Source: Sorangium cellulosum
GTDB lineage: Bacteria; Myxococcota_A; Polyangia; Polyangiales; Polyangiaceae
Length of the DNA: 64,000 nucleotides
Reading direction: 5' to 3'
Assembly (NCBI RefSeq): GCF_002950945.1
Contig: NZ_CP012673.1
Coordinates: forward strand, 10,182,501 to 10,246,500
Shown here one piece after another: positions 46,401 to 54,406 of the stretch. The notes under the pieces are model-generated. The model did no database searches and was not told the origin of the DNA. It saw only the letters and a list, made by a program, of their open reading frames with translations. Positions within the stretch are counted from its first letter, which is position 1. Every line of letters starts with the position of its first letter. Made by a program: the position numbers and the translations under genes.

Positions 46401-47607
46401 GCTCCGCGAGGCGCTCGCGCTGGTCGCGTCGCTGCCCGAGTCGCCCGAGCGCGCCCGCCTCGAGCTCACCGTGCGCACGACGCTCGGCGTGGCCCTCATC
46501 GCGACGCGGGGATACTCGGCCCCGGAGGTCGAGCAGACCTACGCGAGGGCGCTCGAGCTCGCAAAGCGCGTGGGCGAGAGCCACGAGCTCTTCCTCGTGG
46601 TGTGGGGGCTCTGGCTCTTCTTCCTGGTCCGCGCGAAATACGATGACGCCCGCGCGCTCGCCGATCAGCTCCTCCGGCTCGCGGAGGGGTCGCGCGACGA
46701 TGGAATGCGGATGTGCGCCCACATCGCGCAGGGCAACACGCGGCTCATGCTGGCAGAGTTCGAGGGGGCGCGATCGCACCTCGAGCAGGGCGCCGAGCTC
46801 TACGATCCTGCTGCGCACCGCTCTCTGGCCTATGTATACGGGCAGGATCTCGGCATGTACGCGAAGGGATTCCTCTCCTGGACGCTGTGGCTGCTCGGTT
46901 ATCCCGATAAGGCGGTGACGATGGGCGAGGAGGCGATCGCCTGTGCCCGGGGCTCGTCCCACCCGAACAGCGTCGCTTTCGGCCTCGCCATCGACGCCCA
47001 CCTGCATGCGTTCCGGCGCGACGCCGCGTCGGCGGAGGTGCGTGTCACCGAGCTCGTGAGGCTCGCCGCCGAACAGGAGATTCCTTTCTGGCGCAACCAC
47101 GCCATGGTCGTGAACGGATGGGTGCTCCTCTCCGAAGGCAAGCGGGCCGAGGGCGTGGCCGCGATGCTCGAGGGGCGCGCCGCGTTCGATCGCCTCGGCC
47201 AGCGGGCGGGCAACTCGCACTACGACCTCGGCATCGTCGCGGCCTGCCTCGCCGCCGGGCAGGCGGAGGAGGCGCGCGAGGTCCTCGGGCGGGTGGAGGA
47301 GTTCATCGAGGAGACGGGTGAGGTCTCCTTTGCCCCGGAGCTGCACCGGCTCGAGGGGGAGCTCGCGCTCGCGCTCTCAGGCGATCGCGCCGCCGCCGAG
47401 GCCCATTTCCTCCGCGCCGTCGAGGTGGCCTCGAAGGCGGGCTCGCGGTCGCTCGGCCTGCGCGCGGCGTCGAGCCTTGCCCGCCTCTGGCGGAGCCAGG
47501 GCGAGCACGAGGCGGCCCGCAGGGTGCTCGGTCCCCTCTATGCCTCGTTCACCGAGGGCTTCGCGCTCGCGGATCTGACGGTCGCGAAGGCGCTGCTCGA
47601 CGACTGA
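43468..47607 (+). CDS. Ser/Thr kinase - cyclase-like - AAA ATPase - TPR regulator
   Basis: A 1379-aa giant regulator (from ATG 43468; 43306 is the alternative). Kinase domain 8-285: GRGSMGRV loop, Lys38, HRDLKPAN (Asp135), DFG (156-158), YMSPEQ. Residues 350-525 follow the class III nucleotide cyclase layout (VIDAYQAACEEAL, MADGKLIYFGLPVA, VRVGVHTGIVVV), but the first metal-binding Asp is missing (VTVMYYVVGAE), so it is probably a degenerate sensor. The P-loop is AESGMGKS (574-581), with Walker B-like LCLVLEDAQWMD. The C-terminal 450 residues are TPR-like helices. This architecture is typical of the abundant myxobacterial kinases that act as STAND-like signal hubs. It appears to be a single-gene unit. 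Confidence 0.87.
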   Translation: MPAILGTRYHVLREIGRGSMGRVLLVEHIRTGEQLALKVLLKHGGVSASAIERFKREARAPALIRSEHVARVTDADIAYEIGGAPFLVMELLEGSDFEQILHERGRLPPAEVVAACTQMAKALDKAHAVGIVHRDLKPANVFLHRGEAGPVVKILDFGVSKLLDQERDLPFDRQGLTIDGTLIGTLPYMSPEQALGYSRSIGPATDIWALGIFAFRLLTGKHYWVGDRVADLVLEICTKPMPRASTRAPGLPPAFDAWFARSCAREPAARFPSAGEQAIALARAFAEAQGSPGRNAALGPARAEGSPRPSSALEKTTLRAAGGPSADAPSPLLPRGVADRATPASEERRQVTVMYYVVGAESDDAEDADPEDIAEVIDAYQAACEEALVASGQRATRPMADGKLIYFGLPVASGDDAARAVIAGLRVVDAARALGERAPRKGAARGWVRVGVHTGIVVVKEGGDPNEPQVIIGQVRATAFQVQQRADENAVTISGNTYRLVRGRFLCERLPMQASAGKKQRLEVFRVSGESEVLSASQPPVATPIVGRASELAVLADRFEQVKEGTGHVALFVAESGMGKSRLLSAFRASLAGEPHRWLEVRCTPELQGTPFHPLIVLLQRLAGIDRVDAREVQREKLERALAPYALSPEPLPLLFDLLAPGAPAFGGQLNLSAQRQRQGTLQALLGLLQEITSVQPLCLVLEDAQWMDPSTLEFVGLIVESAPTTGFFTLLTCQPSFAPPWPIRAHLTQITLSRLPRKQIEALILKLTEGRSLPPELVDLLVEKTDGVPLFVEELTRTVLESGLLEDAGGHYRLTAPLRSISTPASLRDLLTARLDRVGRAKRTAQLAATFGREFTYPYLRAISPLDEAELKEDLKVLVSLGVLQQAGALPKARYSFKHSLLQEAAYDSLTRSTRQRHHRLIADKLEEHFPAVGETSPEVLAHQCAAANLPERAARYLLRAGQLSIHRSADVEAARKLREALALVASLPESPERARLELTVRTTLGVALIATRGYSAPEVEQTYARALELAKRVGESHELFLVVWGLWLFFLVRAKYDDARALADQLLRLAEGSRDDGMRMCAHIAQGNTRLMLAEFEGARSHLEQGAELYDPAAHRSLAYVYGQDLGMYAKGFLSWTLWLLGYPDKAVTMGEEAIACARGSSHPNSVAFGLAIDAHLHAFRRDAASAEVRVTELVRLAAEQEIPFWRNHAMVVNGWVLLSEGKRAEGVAAMLEGRAAFDRLGQRAGNSHYDLGIVAACLAAGQAEEAREVLGRVEEFIEETGEVSFAPELHRLEGELALALSGDRAAAEAHFLRAVEVASKAGSRSLGLRAASSLARLWRSQGEHEAARRVLGPLYASFTEGFALADLTVAKALLDD

Positions 47608-47850
47608 GCGCCCGCCGTCGCCCACGCCTTGCGCGGCGGGGTGCTGTCACGGTGATGGAAGCCGCGTGTCGCTGTTCCTGCGCCTCTGCGGCGCGACCTC
47701 GGTCAACCTGTGGGCGGTTTCCGCTCTCCGCTCGATCCGCTTCGACGACCGTTCGCGCTGCCCACGATCTGAACACAGGTGTATTCGGTTGGCGCCTATA
47801 GGAGCTCGAGGTGGGCTGCTACGCCGTAGCGTCCTGGGCGCCGTGTGGCT

Positions 47851-48351
47851 AGATCCAGGTCGTCCCCTGGGAAGCCCTGTGTCGTCCGGGGACCTCCGAA
47901 GGCTTCTGGGGGACCGATCCCAGGTTGCTGCTGGCCCGCGGCGTCGAATCCTCGGAGCCCTGGGAGCCGCGCGAGGTCCGCGGCGCCGTCCGCGTCCTCG
48001 CCATCGCGCCCGGCAGCGACGAGCGGGCCCTCGCCGCGCTGAGAGAGGCGCTCGCAGAATCGGTCGCGTCGGGCGATGTCGAATGGCTGGATCCCATCGC
48101 CGGCCCCGACATCAGCCCGCGCGTCCTCTTCGATCGGCTCCGGCGGGGAAAGACCCCCCACGTCGTCCACTTCCTCGGCCACGGCGGCGTGGACCTCTCG
48201 GGCAAGCCCGTGCTGCGCATGGCCGACGACGAGGACGGCGAGGAGGTGTGGGTCACCGCCGAGGCGCTCGGGCGGGAGCTCAGCGCCAGCTTCTACGACG
48301 AGCTGAGGCTCGTGGTGCTCGAGGCGTGCGAGGGCGCCAAGGCCGGCGCGT
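47851..48351 (+). pseudogene. CHAT-domain gene fragment
   Basis: The frame reads IQVVPWEALCRPGTSEGFWGTDPRLLLARG...VVHFLGHGG...VLEACEGAKAGAL, colinear with residues about 105-270 of the other CHAT proteins and retaining the His and Cys. The first 100 residues and everything after the Cys region are missing. At about 48351 it joins an IS4-type transposase fragment on the opposite strand. Confidence 0.8.
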
Positions 48352-48640
48352 TGCGGATGAGACGCAGCGCCAGATGAAGCTGATGCGCGTAGGCGGCACG
48401 CGCGCCTCTGCGGCGACGCGCTCGATCTCCAGCCGGACCAGATTGTACGCCAGCAGAAGACCCCAAATCTCCTGACGCACCATCGCCGGCGTCTTGCTGC
48501 GGATGCTCTCGCGTCGGTCGAGCATGTCCGTCTTCGGCTCGTCGTCGGCGAGTTCCAGCTCCCAGCGTTCGTGATATAGCGCGGCGAGTTCATTGGCGGC
48601 GTAGGCCACCGGGTCGAGCAGTGCGCCTCTCGCCAGCGCA
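48352..48640 (-). pseudogene. IS4-family transposase C-terminal fragment
   Basis: The minus-strand reading DPVAYAANELAALYHERWELE...TDMLDRRESIRSKTPAMVRQE...LLLAYNLVRLEIERVA has the IS4 YREK signature (Y-x2-R-x3-E-x6-K in YHERWELELADDEPK). No N-terminus, first Asp motif or inverted repeats are found, so only the 3' quarter of the element remains. Confidence 0.75.
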
Positions 48641-48851
48641 GGAAGCTCTTCAAGTGCGCGAGGGGAGCGTCTACCTGGACCGGCTCTTCCTCGACGCTTG
48701 CCCGCGGTACCCATGGCTGCGGCTACGGACGCGCACACGCCCGCCGCGCCAGGAACACGTGAAGCTGTGCCGCGCGTCGCCGGGCTATGGCGCACGTAAC
48801 ATTGCGAAATCGTCCGACTTTTCCCCTAACTGACCGGCATTGCATCTAGAC

Positions 48852-49023
48852 CGAGCCGCTGCTCTTCGAGTGCCTGCACGCGCTCGTAGAGCTGCCCCTG
48901 CGCACCGCCGCGTGGTCCTGTCGCTGCGCGAGGATTACCTCGGGAGGCTCCGCGACCGCCTGCGCGGTCGCCGCGCTTGCTCGATCACGGCTTCCGGGTC
49001 GGCCCGCTGCGCGCCGAGGTGTA
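48852..49023 (+). pseudogene. nSTAND gene fragment
   Basis: The plus strand reads CLHALVELPL, then in another frame VVLSLREDYLGRLRDRLRGRR, then in a third LDHGFRVGPL. Together they match residues about 155-200 of the two STAND proteins (LVLSLREDYLGRFRDRLRDRRRLLENGFRVGPL). Two frameshifts within 170 bp show decay. With 47851-48351 it marks a dead third CHAT/STAND locus. Confidence 0.75.
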
Positions 49024-49463
49024 GAGCGCCACCGTTGGCCGACGCACGGGCAGCGAGCGAGGGCGCCCGGCAGGAGGCAGTCCCGGTTTGTACGCCCTAA
49101 GCGCACCACATCCTTCGACGTGGCCAGCATCCCGCACAGCAACAGGATGTCACAAGTTACTGTAACCGTTACGGCGCCCCACCCGCGCCATCATCGATCG
49201 TTCATCCCGATCATCAACTGACCTTTTCATAAGACGAGCCTTCGGAGATGTGTGGTCACCTGCGTCGATCTCGGCGAACGCCGGTCCCAGCTTGGCACGG
49301 GACTTGCCAAGCTTGCTCGACCAGAGCCGGATCGCGCTATTCGGCGAACAGTGGCTCTGCATGCAACGTGGGGCGTGTACTCGAATGGGCATCGCCTGAT
49401 AGCGTGGTCCGCACCGTCGCCGACGGTTGGTGAGTGGATATTCCCACAGGATGGAGGAACGTC
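49024..49463. other. Gene-free stretch with GTTAC motif
   Basis: It contains motif site 5 (49149-49175) and the leader of the small lipoprotein. Otherwise nothing recognisable. Confidence 0.45.
49149..49175. repeat. Dispersed GTAAC/GTTAC motif, site 5
   Basis: tgtcaca followed by agttac-tgt-aaccgttac: the same two half-sites with the 3-bp TGT spacer as at 37867-37887, with one base change. Confidence 0.55.
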
Positions 49464-49832
49464 ATGAGGACCATCGTAATCCGGATCCTTGCTCCCTGCA
49501 GCCTGCTCGCGTTGTCGACCCTTGTTGCTTGCATCGGCTCCGAGCCAGGTTCTTCCGCCATAGACGCGACCAGAGGGCCTGTGGAGACGCGACCGCACGA
49601 CTCAGGCTCCGATGGCGGATGCGAGGAGCCGGCAACCTGCGCGCCGTACACGGGGACCGGCTGTTATTGGATGGAGAACACCTCGGGCAACTACTGCTGG
49701 GTCCCTGCAAGCTGGGCGGGGTCCGTCGACGATTGCTATGCGCTCGACTCCTGCGATGGCGGCCTCGGCCAATCGGGTGGAGGTTGTTACAAGTGGGCGG
49801 ACTCGTCGGACGGCGATCGCTATCCCTGGTGA
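49464..49832 (+). CDS. Small Cys-rich lipoprotein
   Basis: A 122-aa protein. ATG 49464 lies 7 bp after GGAGG. The signal peptide MRTIVIRILAPCSLLALSTLVAC ends in a lipobox at Cys23. The mature part is acidic and has six further cysteines (CEEPATCAPYTGTGCYW, YCWVP, CYALDSCDGG, GCYKW), suggesting a small disulphide-stabilised surface domain. Family not recognised. It stands alone. Confidence 0.75.
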   Translation: MRTIVIRILAPCSLLALSTLVACIGSEPGSSAIDATRGPVETRPHDSGSDGGCEEPATCAPYTGTGCYWMENTSGNYCWVPASWAGSVDDCYALDSCDGGLGQSGGGCYKWADSSDGDRYPW

Positions 49833-50290
49833 GCATCGCCATGCGGTCCGGACGATGTCTCCGCCGTCGGTGATGCTGGCACGATCCTGCACGACGACGG
49901 CATCTTCTGACTGAAGATCAACTCTAAAATGTCAACTCATTCGATGGCTATCTGCGACCATGCAGGCACCTCGTTCACCGTCGGCGGCAACGGCACGATC
50001 GTCCGCCACACCCGAGCTGGATTCATCGGTAGTTCTCGGGCGCGGTCTCGACGGTGAGCACCCGGCCCGCGCTCATTCGATGCCCCATGACAACCTCACA
50101 CTTGGCCCCAGATGCTGCGCTGCCCTGCGCGCCAGGAACGTTCCGTCCTCACAGTCGGAATCCCACTCGCCCCGCGGCTTGGCACGCCGGCCACGGCGGC
50201 GACGAAATCGATAGCCAGTACATCTGTGTTCCTAGTATTCATCTCCAGGGAATCGAACTCAGAAGCCCCGCCCCCTTTAGGAGCCCGCTC
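49833..50290. other. Gene-free stretch
   Basis: Intergenic DNA upstream of the phosphoesterase. The phosphoesterase frame is open back to 50054, but that extension has no family-like sequence. No hairpin or promoter is confidently seen. Confidence 0.45.
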
Positions 50291-51649
50291 ATGCGAACCC
50301 TGATCATCAGCGATCTGCACCTCGGCAACGGCGGTGACTACGACGTCTTCGCAGGAGAGCAAGAGCTCCCCGCGCTCCTCGACAGGTTCACCTCGCCGCC
50401 GACCCGTGTCCTCGTGAACGGCGATGGGGTCGATTTCCTCATGAACGAGGACGAGCTCGAGCTCGACGTCGCCCGCGCCGTCGCGCAGGCCAGGGCCTGC
50501 GCGGAGAGCCGCGCCACGAAGGCTGTATTCGCCGCGTTCGGCCGCGTCCTCGCGGCCGGCGGCGAAGTGGTGTTCCGCCTCGGCAACCACGACGTGGAGC
50601 TCGCGTTGCCCGAGGTCCAGGACGTCTTTCGCTCGGCCCTCGGCCAGCCGCCCGCCGTCGCCGCGCGCCTCTCGTTCCAGCTCGGAGAGGCCCCGGACGT
50701 GCTCGACGTGGGCGGGGCCAGGATCCTCGTGACCCACGGCGAGCACAACGACCCCTGGAACATCGTCCATTACAAGGGGCTCTCGAGCGCGGGGGCCGCG
50801 CAGCGGGCCTCGTTCTCCTACGCGCCCGGCTCGATCCTCGTGAAGCAGTACCTGAACCCGCTCACCCGCGAGTTCGGCCTCCACTTCGCCAACCTGCTCA
50901 AGCCCGATTTCCAGGGCGGCACCCTCACCGCGCTCGCCGTCGCGCCGACCGCGATGAAGCTCTTGTTCCAGCGCTCCTCGGCGAGCCTCTGCTGGCAGCT
51001 CTTCCGGAAGATGAGCGGGCCTGCCGCCTTCGCCGAGCAGGAGGACCTCGGCCTCGCCGCCCGGGTCGCGGACGCCGGCCTCACCTCGGAGGAGCAGGAG
51101 GCCATGGAGGCGCTGCTCGGGGACGGGGCGGCCGCCTTCTCCGACGAGGACGACGACGGCGTGCTCGGCCGGGCGCGGCTCAAGCTCGGCCGGGCCGGGC
51201 TCAAGCTCTACGCGAGGCTCCAGCGCAAGCTCAGCGGCAAGACGGGCGACACGTACTTCGAGCTCGAGCCCGACGAGGCCGAGTGGAAAGAGGCCAAGCG
51301 CCTCGCCGCCAAGTTCGGCGCGAGCGCGGTGATCCTCGGCCACACCCACGCGGCGCGGTGGAAGCACCAGGACGGCCTCCTCTTCGCCAACACCGGCACA
51401 TGGATCTGGCTGATGCAGCTCCCGCCGTTCGACGCAGGCGACGACGTCTGGGCGGAGTTCCTCGCCGAGGTGAAGAACAACCCCCGCCTCTCCCCCGAGC
51501 GCCAGAAGCTCGCCCGGATGATCAGCCGGTTCACCGCGCTCAGCATCGACGAAGCGCCGGGCGGGGGCGCAGCCGTCTCGCTGCTCGAATGGGGTCGCGC
51601 CTCGGGCCTTCGCACGCTGGGTGAGGCCCGCGTCCCGGCGGCGTCCTGA
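50291..51649 (+). CDS. Calcineurin-like metallophosphoesterase
   Basis: A 452-aa protein. All five metal-binding blocks are present: SDLHLG (Asp8, His10), NGDGVDF, LGNHDVE, VTHGEHND and ILGHTHAA. The His of the GNHD block and the GHTH block are typical of the phosphatase/phosphodiesterase superfamily. A large helical insertion (about 170-330) between the THGEH and GHTH blocks is unusual in size and may form a substrate cap or partner-binding lid. ATG 50291 places the first motif at residue 8, as in most relatives. It lies 144 bp upstream of the caspase-like gene on the same strand, so the pair may be co-transcribed. Substrate unknown. Confidence 0.85.
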   Translation: MRTLIISDLHLGNGGDYDVFAGEQELPALLDRFTSPPTRVLVNGDGVDFLMNEDELELDVARAVAQARACAESRATKAVFAAFGRVLAAGGEVVFRLGNHDVELALPEVQDVFRSALGQPPAVAARLSFQLGEAPDVLDVGGARILVTHGEHNDPWNIVHYKGLSSAGAAQRASFSYAPGSILVKQYLNPLTREFGLHFANLLKPDFQGGTLTALAVAPTAMKLLFQRSSASLCWQLFRKMSGPAAFAEQEDLGLAARVADAGLTSEEQEAMEALLGDGAAAFSDEDDDGVLGRARLKLGRAGLKLYARLQRKLSGKTGDTYFELEPDEAEWKEAKRLAAKFGASAVILGHTHAARWKHQDGLLFANTGTWIWLMQLPPFDAGDDVWAEFLAEVKNNPRLSPERQKLARMISRFTALSIDEAPGGGAAVSLLEWGRASGLRTLGEARVPAAS

Positions 51650-51793
51650 CCCATGATCGAACCGGACGATGTGGAGTCCCATGGGTGGGACTTCATCCCG
51701 AAGTCGCTCTCCAGCGGCAGGTGGCCGTTCCGAGGCATCGGGCGGGTACCGTGGCTGGTCCAGCAAGCATGCAGTTGAAGGGAAGGCAGCGCC

Positions 51794-53488
51794 ATGCAGA
51801 CACCGAATGATCTTCAGCTCCTCCTGACTCCCTACGACGACAGGGAGCCCGTCCTGAAGGACGGCCTCTCCAGCGACGCGGCGGCGCAGCAGGACGGGGC
51901 CGGCGCGAAGCGCAACGATCTCGAGAATTTCTGGGAAGAGACGGGCGATCCAGACGATCTGGAGGAGCAGCGCTGGGGGGTGATCGCGCCCGACGGCGCC
52001 GCGGGGGACCGGCTCATCGCGTTGATCCAGCCGCTCATCGACGCCCGGCGGGAGGCGCAGGGCGGCCATGAGGTGATGATCTTCCGCGTGCCCTCGGCGA
52101 TGACGCCGGAGGAAGCGGCCCGCTGGCGCAAGCAGCACTTCGACGCCAGCGTGGAGCTCACGCGCGATCTGCCGCGTTACCAGCTCATCCTCGGCGATCT
52201 CCACGAGGTGCCGCTCGCCCTCCAGCAACATCAGGCGACCGACGGCTTCGTCGGACGGCTGTGCTTCCGGGAAGAGCACGAGTACGAGGCCTACGTCGAC
52301 AAGGTGCTCCGCTGGGAAAAGGCACGCGCCGAAATCGCCGGCAGCGCGAAGTTCTTCACCGTGCACGACGGCACCGCCGCGACGACGATGGGCTACAGGG
52401 CGCTGACCCAGCCGGCGACCGCGCAGCTCGCGAGGTACAGCCTCGACGTGGCCGATCTCGGAGACCGGAGCGCGCCCTCTCCGGACGAGTTCCTGGAGGT
52501 CGTGAAGCGCCCGGAGCCCACAGTGCTGTTCAGCATCAGCCACGGCGCCGGCGCGCCGCGCGGCGGGTGGAAGACCGAGGGCGACCAGCGCGACCGGCAG
52601 GGGGCGATGAGCTTCGGGCGCGACAAGCTGAGCGGCGGCGACGTCGGCAGCGATGCGTTCTTGCCGGGCGGGATCTGGTTCATGCTGGCGTGTTACGGCG
52701 CCGGGACGCCGGACGTCAGCGCATACCGGCACTGGCTCGAGCGCCTCAAGCAGAGCGGACAGTTCTGGGGTCAAGCGCAATCGGTGCTCGCGGGGCTCCC
52801 CCAGAGCGGCCAGAGGCCGTTCATCGCACGCCTCCCGCAGGCGGTGCTGGCCAACCCGAACGGGCCGCTCGCCGTGATGGGGCACATCGATCTGGCCTGG
52901 ACCTACAGCTTCGAAGAGAGGGATACAGGGAGGGCGGTGTCGCGTCCCTCGAAGTTCGTGGATGTGGTCCGCACGGCGCTGGAGACGAGCCGGGTGGGGA
53001 GCTCGTTCCGGGAGCTCCTGAAGGCGTCCCTCCTCACGAACGTCGAGCTCACCAGTCTTTACGACCAGGCGGACAGGCAGGGGGCCGCGCACGCGCCGGA
53101 CCTGGCGCGGCTCGGTCACCTGTGGATGCTCCGGCAGGATCTCTCGGGCTACATCTTGCTCGGCGACCCGGCGGTGCGGCTCCCGGCAGCGCGCAGGCGC
53201 CTGAAGAGGGGCGCGGCGAGCAAGGCCGAGCCCAGGGTGCACGAGGTCGGGTCGCAGGCCCCGTTGAAGCGCGCGGCGCTGGACTTGGCGGCGGAGGAGC
53301 AGATGAAGGGTGCGCCGAAGCTGCCGCCCGACATGGATATGGACGACCTGGAGAGGGCCATAGGAAAGCTCCTCGCCGGCAGCCCGCTCAGGGCCGTGGC
53401 CAGAGAGCACGACATCGAGCCAGCGAAGCTGAGTGAGCTCAAGGAGATCTACAAGGCAGCCGGGCGCGCCGCGTTCGGCGTGAAGTGA
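51794..53488 (+). CDS. Caspase-like (clan CD) protein with C-terminal HTH-like tail
   Basis: A 564-aa protein; ATG follows AAGGGAAGG. Two short blocks fit a caspase/gingipain-type dyad: a hydrophobic strand then SISHGAG (His250) and a hydrophobic strand then LACYGAG (Cys300). The N-terminal 190 residues are not recognised. Residues about 440-475 (GHLWMLRQDLSGYILLGDPAVRLP) resemble the final strand region of clan CD folds. The last 45 residues (AIGKLLAGSPLRAVAREHDIEPAKLSELKEIYKAAGR) look like a helix-turn-helix of the transposase/Fis type and may be an adaptor rather than a DNA-binding domain. A decayed paralogue follows at once. The peptidase call is from motif pattern only. Confidence 0.65.
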   Translation: MQTPNDLQLLLTPYDDREPVLKDGLSSDAAAQQDGAGAKRNDLENFWEETGDPDDLEEQRWGVIAPDGAAGDRLIALIQPLIDARREAQGGHEVMIFRVPSAMTPEEAARWRKQHFDASVELTRDLPRYQLILGDLHEVPLALQQHQATDGFVGRLCFREEHEYEAYVDKVLRWEKARAEIAGSAKFFTVHDGTAATTMGYRALTQPATAQLARYSLDVADLGDRSAPSPDEFLEVVKRPEPTVLFSISHGAGAPRGGWKTEGDQRDRQGAMSFGRDKLSGGDVGSDAFLPGGIWFMLACYGAGTPDVSAYRHWLERLKQSGQFWGQAQSVLAGLPQSGQRPFIARLPQAVLANPNGPLAVMGHIDLAWTYSFEERDTGRAVSRPSKFVDVVRTALETSRVGSSFRELLKASLLTNVELTSLYDQADRQGAAHAPDLARLGHLWMLRQDLSGYILLGDPAVRLPAARRRLKRGAASKAEPRVHEVGSQAPLKRAALDLAAEEQMKGAPKLPPDMDMDDLERAIGKLLAGSPLRAVAREHDIEPAKLSELKEIYKAAGRAAFGVK

Positions 53489-53565
53489 CGTGGCCGGCGG
53501 GGCGCCGCGCGGGCCGCAGGGCTCTGCCTGCGGCGTGAGGCGCCCTGCTTCCGACGGAGGCATCC

Positions 53566-54185
53566 ATGGACGCTCCCCGCGACGACAACCAACTGGACCT
53601 CTTGCTCGCCGACGCCGAGGAGCACCGGCCCGTCCTCGACGAGGGGCTCCCGGGCGAGGCCGCCCAGCGCGGGCCCAGACCCAGATGGTACGCGGCAGCC
53701 GCGCGGGCGTCGCCCTGGGGACGCTGCTCCAGTCCTATGGCGAGGCGAACGACGCCCTGATGGCGAGCTATCAGCTCGCGGCGAGCGCCCGCGTTGAAGG
53801 GAGGCCAGATCCCACGGATCGCATCGATCGAGCGCACCTGTGGATGCTGCGCAACGACCTCCGTGGCTATGTGCTGCTCGGCGATCCAGCGGCGCGGCTG
53901 CCGCTCCAGCAGAACGCCTTCCGCGGGCCGGCGCCGGACCGTTCGGGCGCTCTCGTCCCCTCGCCTGGCGCCGTGGTGCCGACGCCGGCAGCCGCTCCTG
54001 AGCTCGCGCAGCCGAGCCGCGCGGAGGATGTTCCGATGGGCGTCAAGGTGGCGGCGGTGGACGCGCTCTTCGGCGGGGACGAGACGCCGCGCGCGATCGC
54101 GGCGCGCGCCGGCGTCTCGCTGGCGACGCTGTGGGGCTGGGTCGATGCGTACCGGGCCGGGGGTCGGGCGCGGCTCGGCGGGTGA
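53566..54185 (+). pseudogene. Decayed paralogue of the caspase-like gene
   Basis: The start MDAPRDDNQLDLLLADAEEHRPVLDEGLPG parallels the N-terminus of the preceding protein (NDLQLLLTPYDDREPVLKDGL). After about 36 residues the frame shifts and most of the protein, including both catalytic blocks, is missing. The C-terminal part then reappears (SYGEANDALMASYQ...HLWMLRNDLRGYVLLGDPAARLP), ending with the HTH-like tail (ALFGGDETPRAIAARAGVSLATLWGWVDAYRAGGR). It represents a tandem duplication followed by internal deletion. Confidence 0.75.
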
Positions 54186-54406
54186 CGGCGCCGCGCCTCA
54201 CCGTCGTGAGCTACCGGGGACGGGTTGCTCGGCGAGGCGCAGGCGACCGTCCCTCCCTGCGCCAGCGACGGCGTTGCGCCCCGGCCGCTCGGTCCGGCCT
54301 CGTCCTTCCGCCGAGGAGGTTCCCTTTGCGCACCGGCGCCCGCCGATCCGCCCGCCGGCGTTGGGCCCGCAATCCGGCGCGCAGTGGTCCTGAGGGCTCG
54401 CCGCCT

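Noticed and set aside
50096..53563. Long minus-strand open frame over the phosphoesterase and caspase-like genes
   Set aside because: It crosses two real plus-strand genes with diagnostic motifs and has shadow-type composition.
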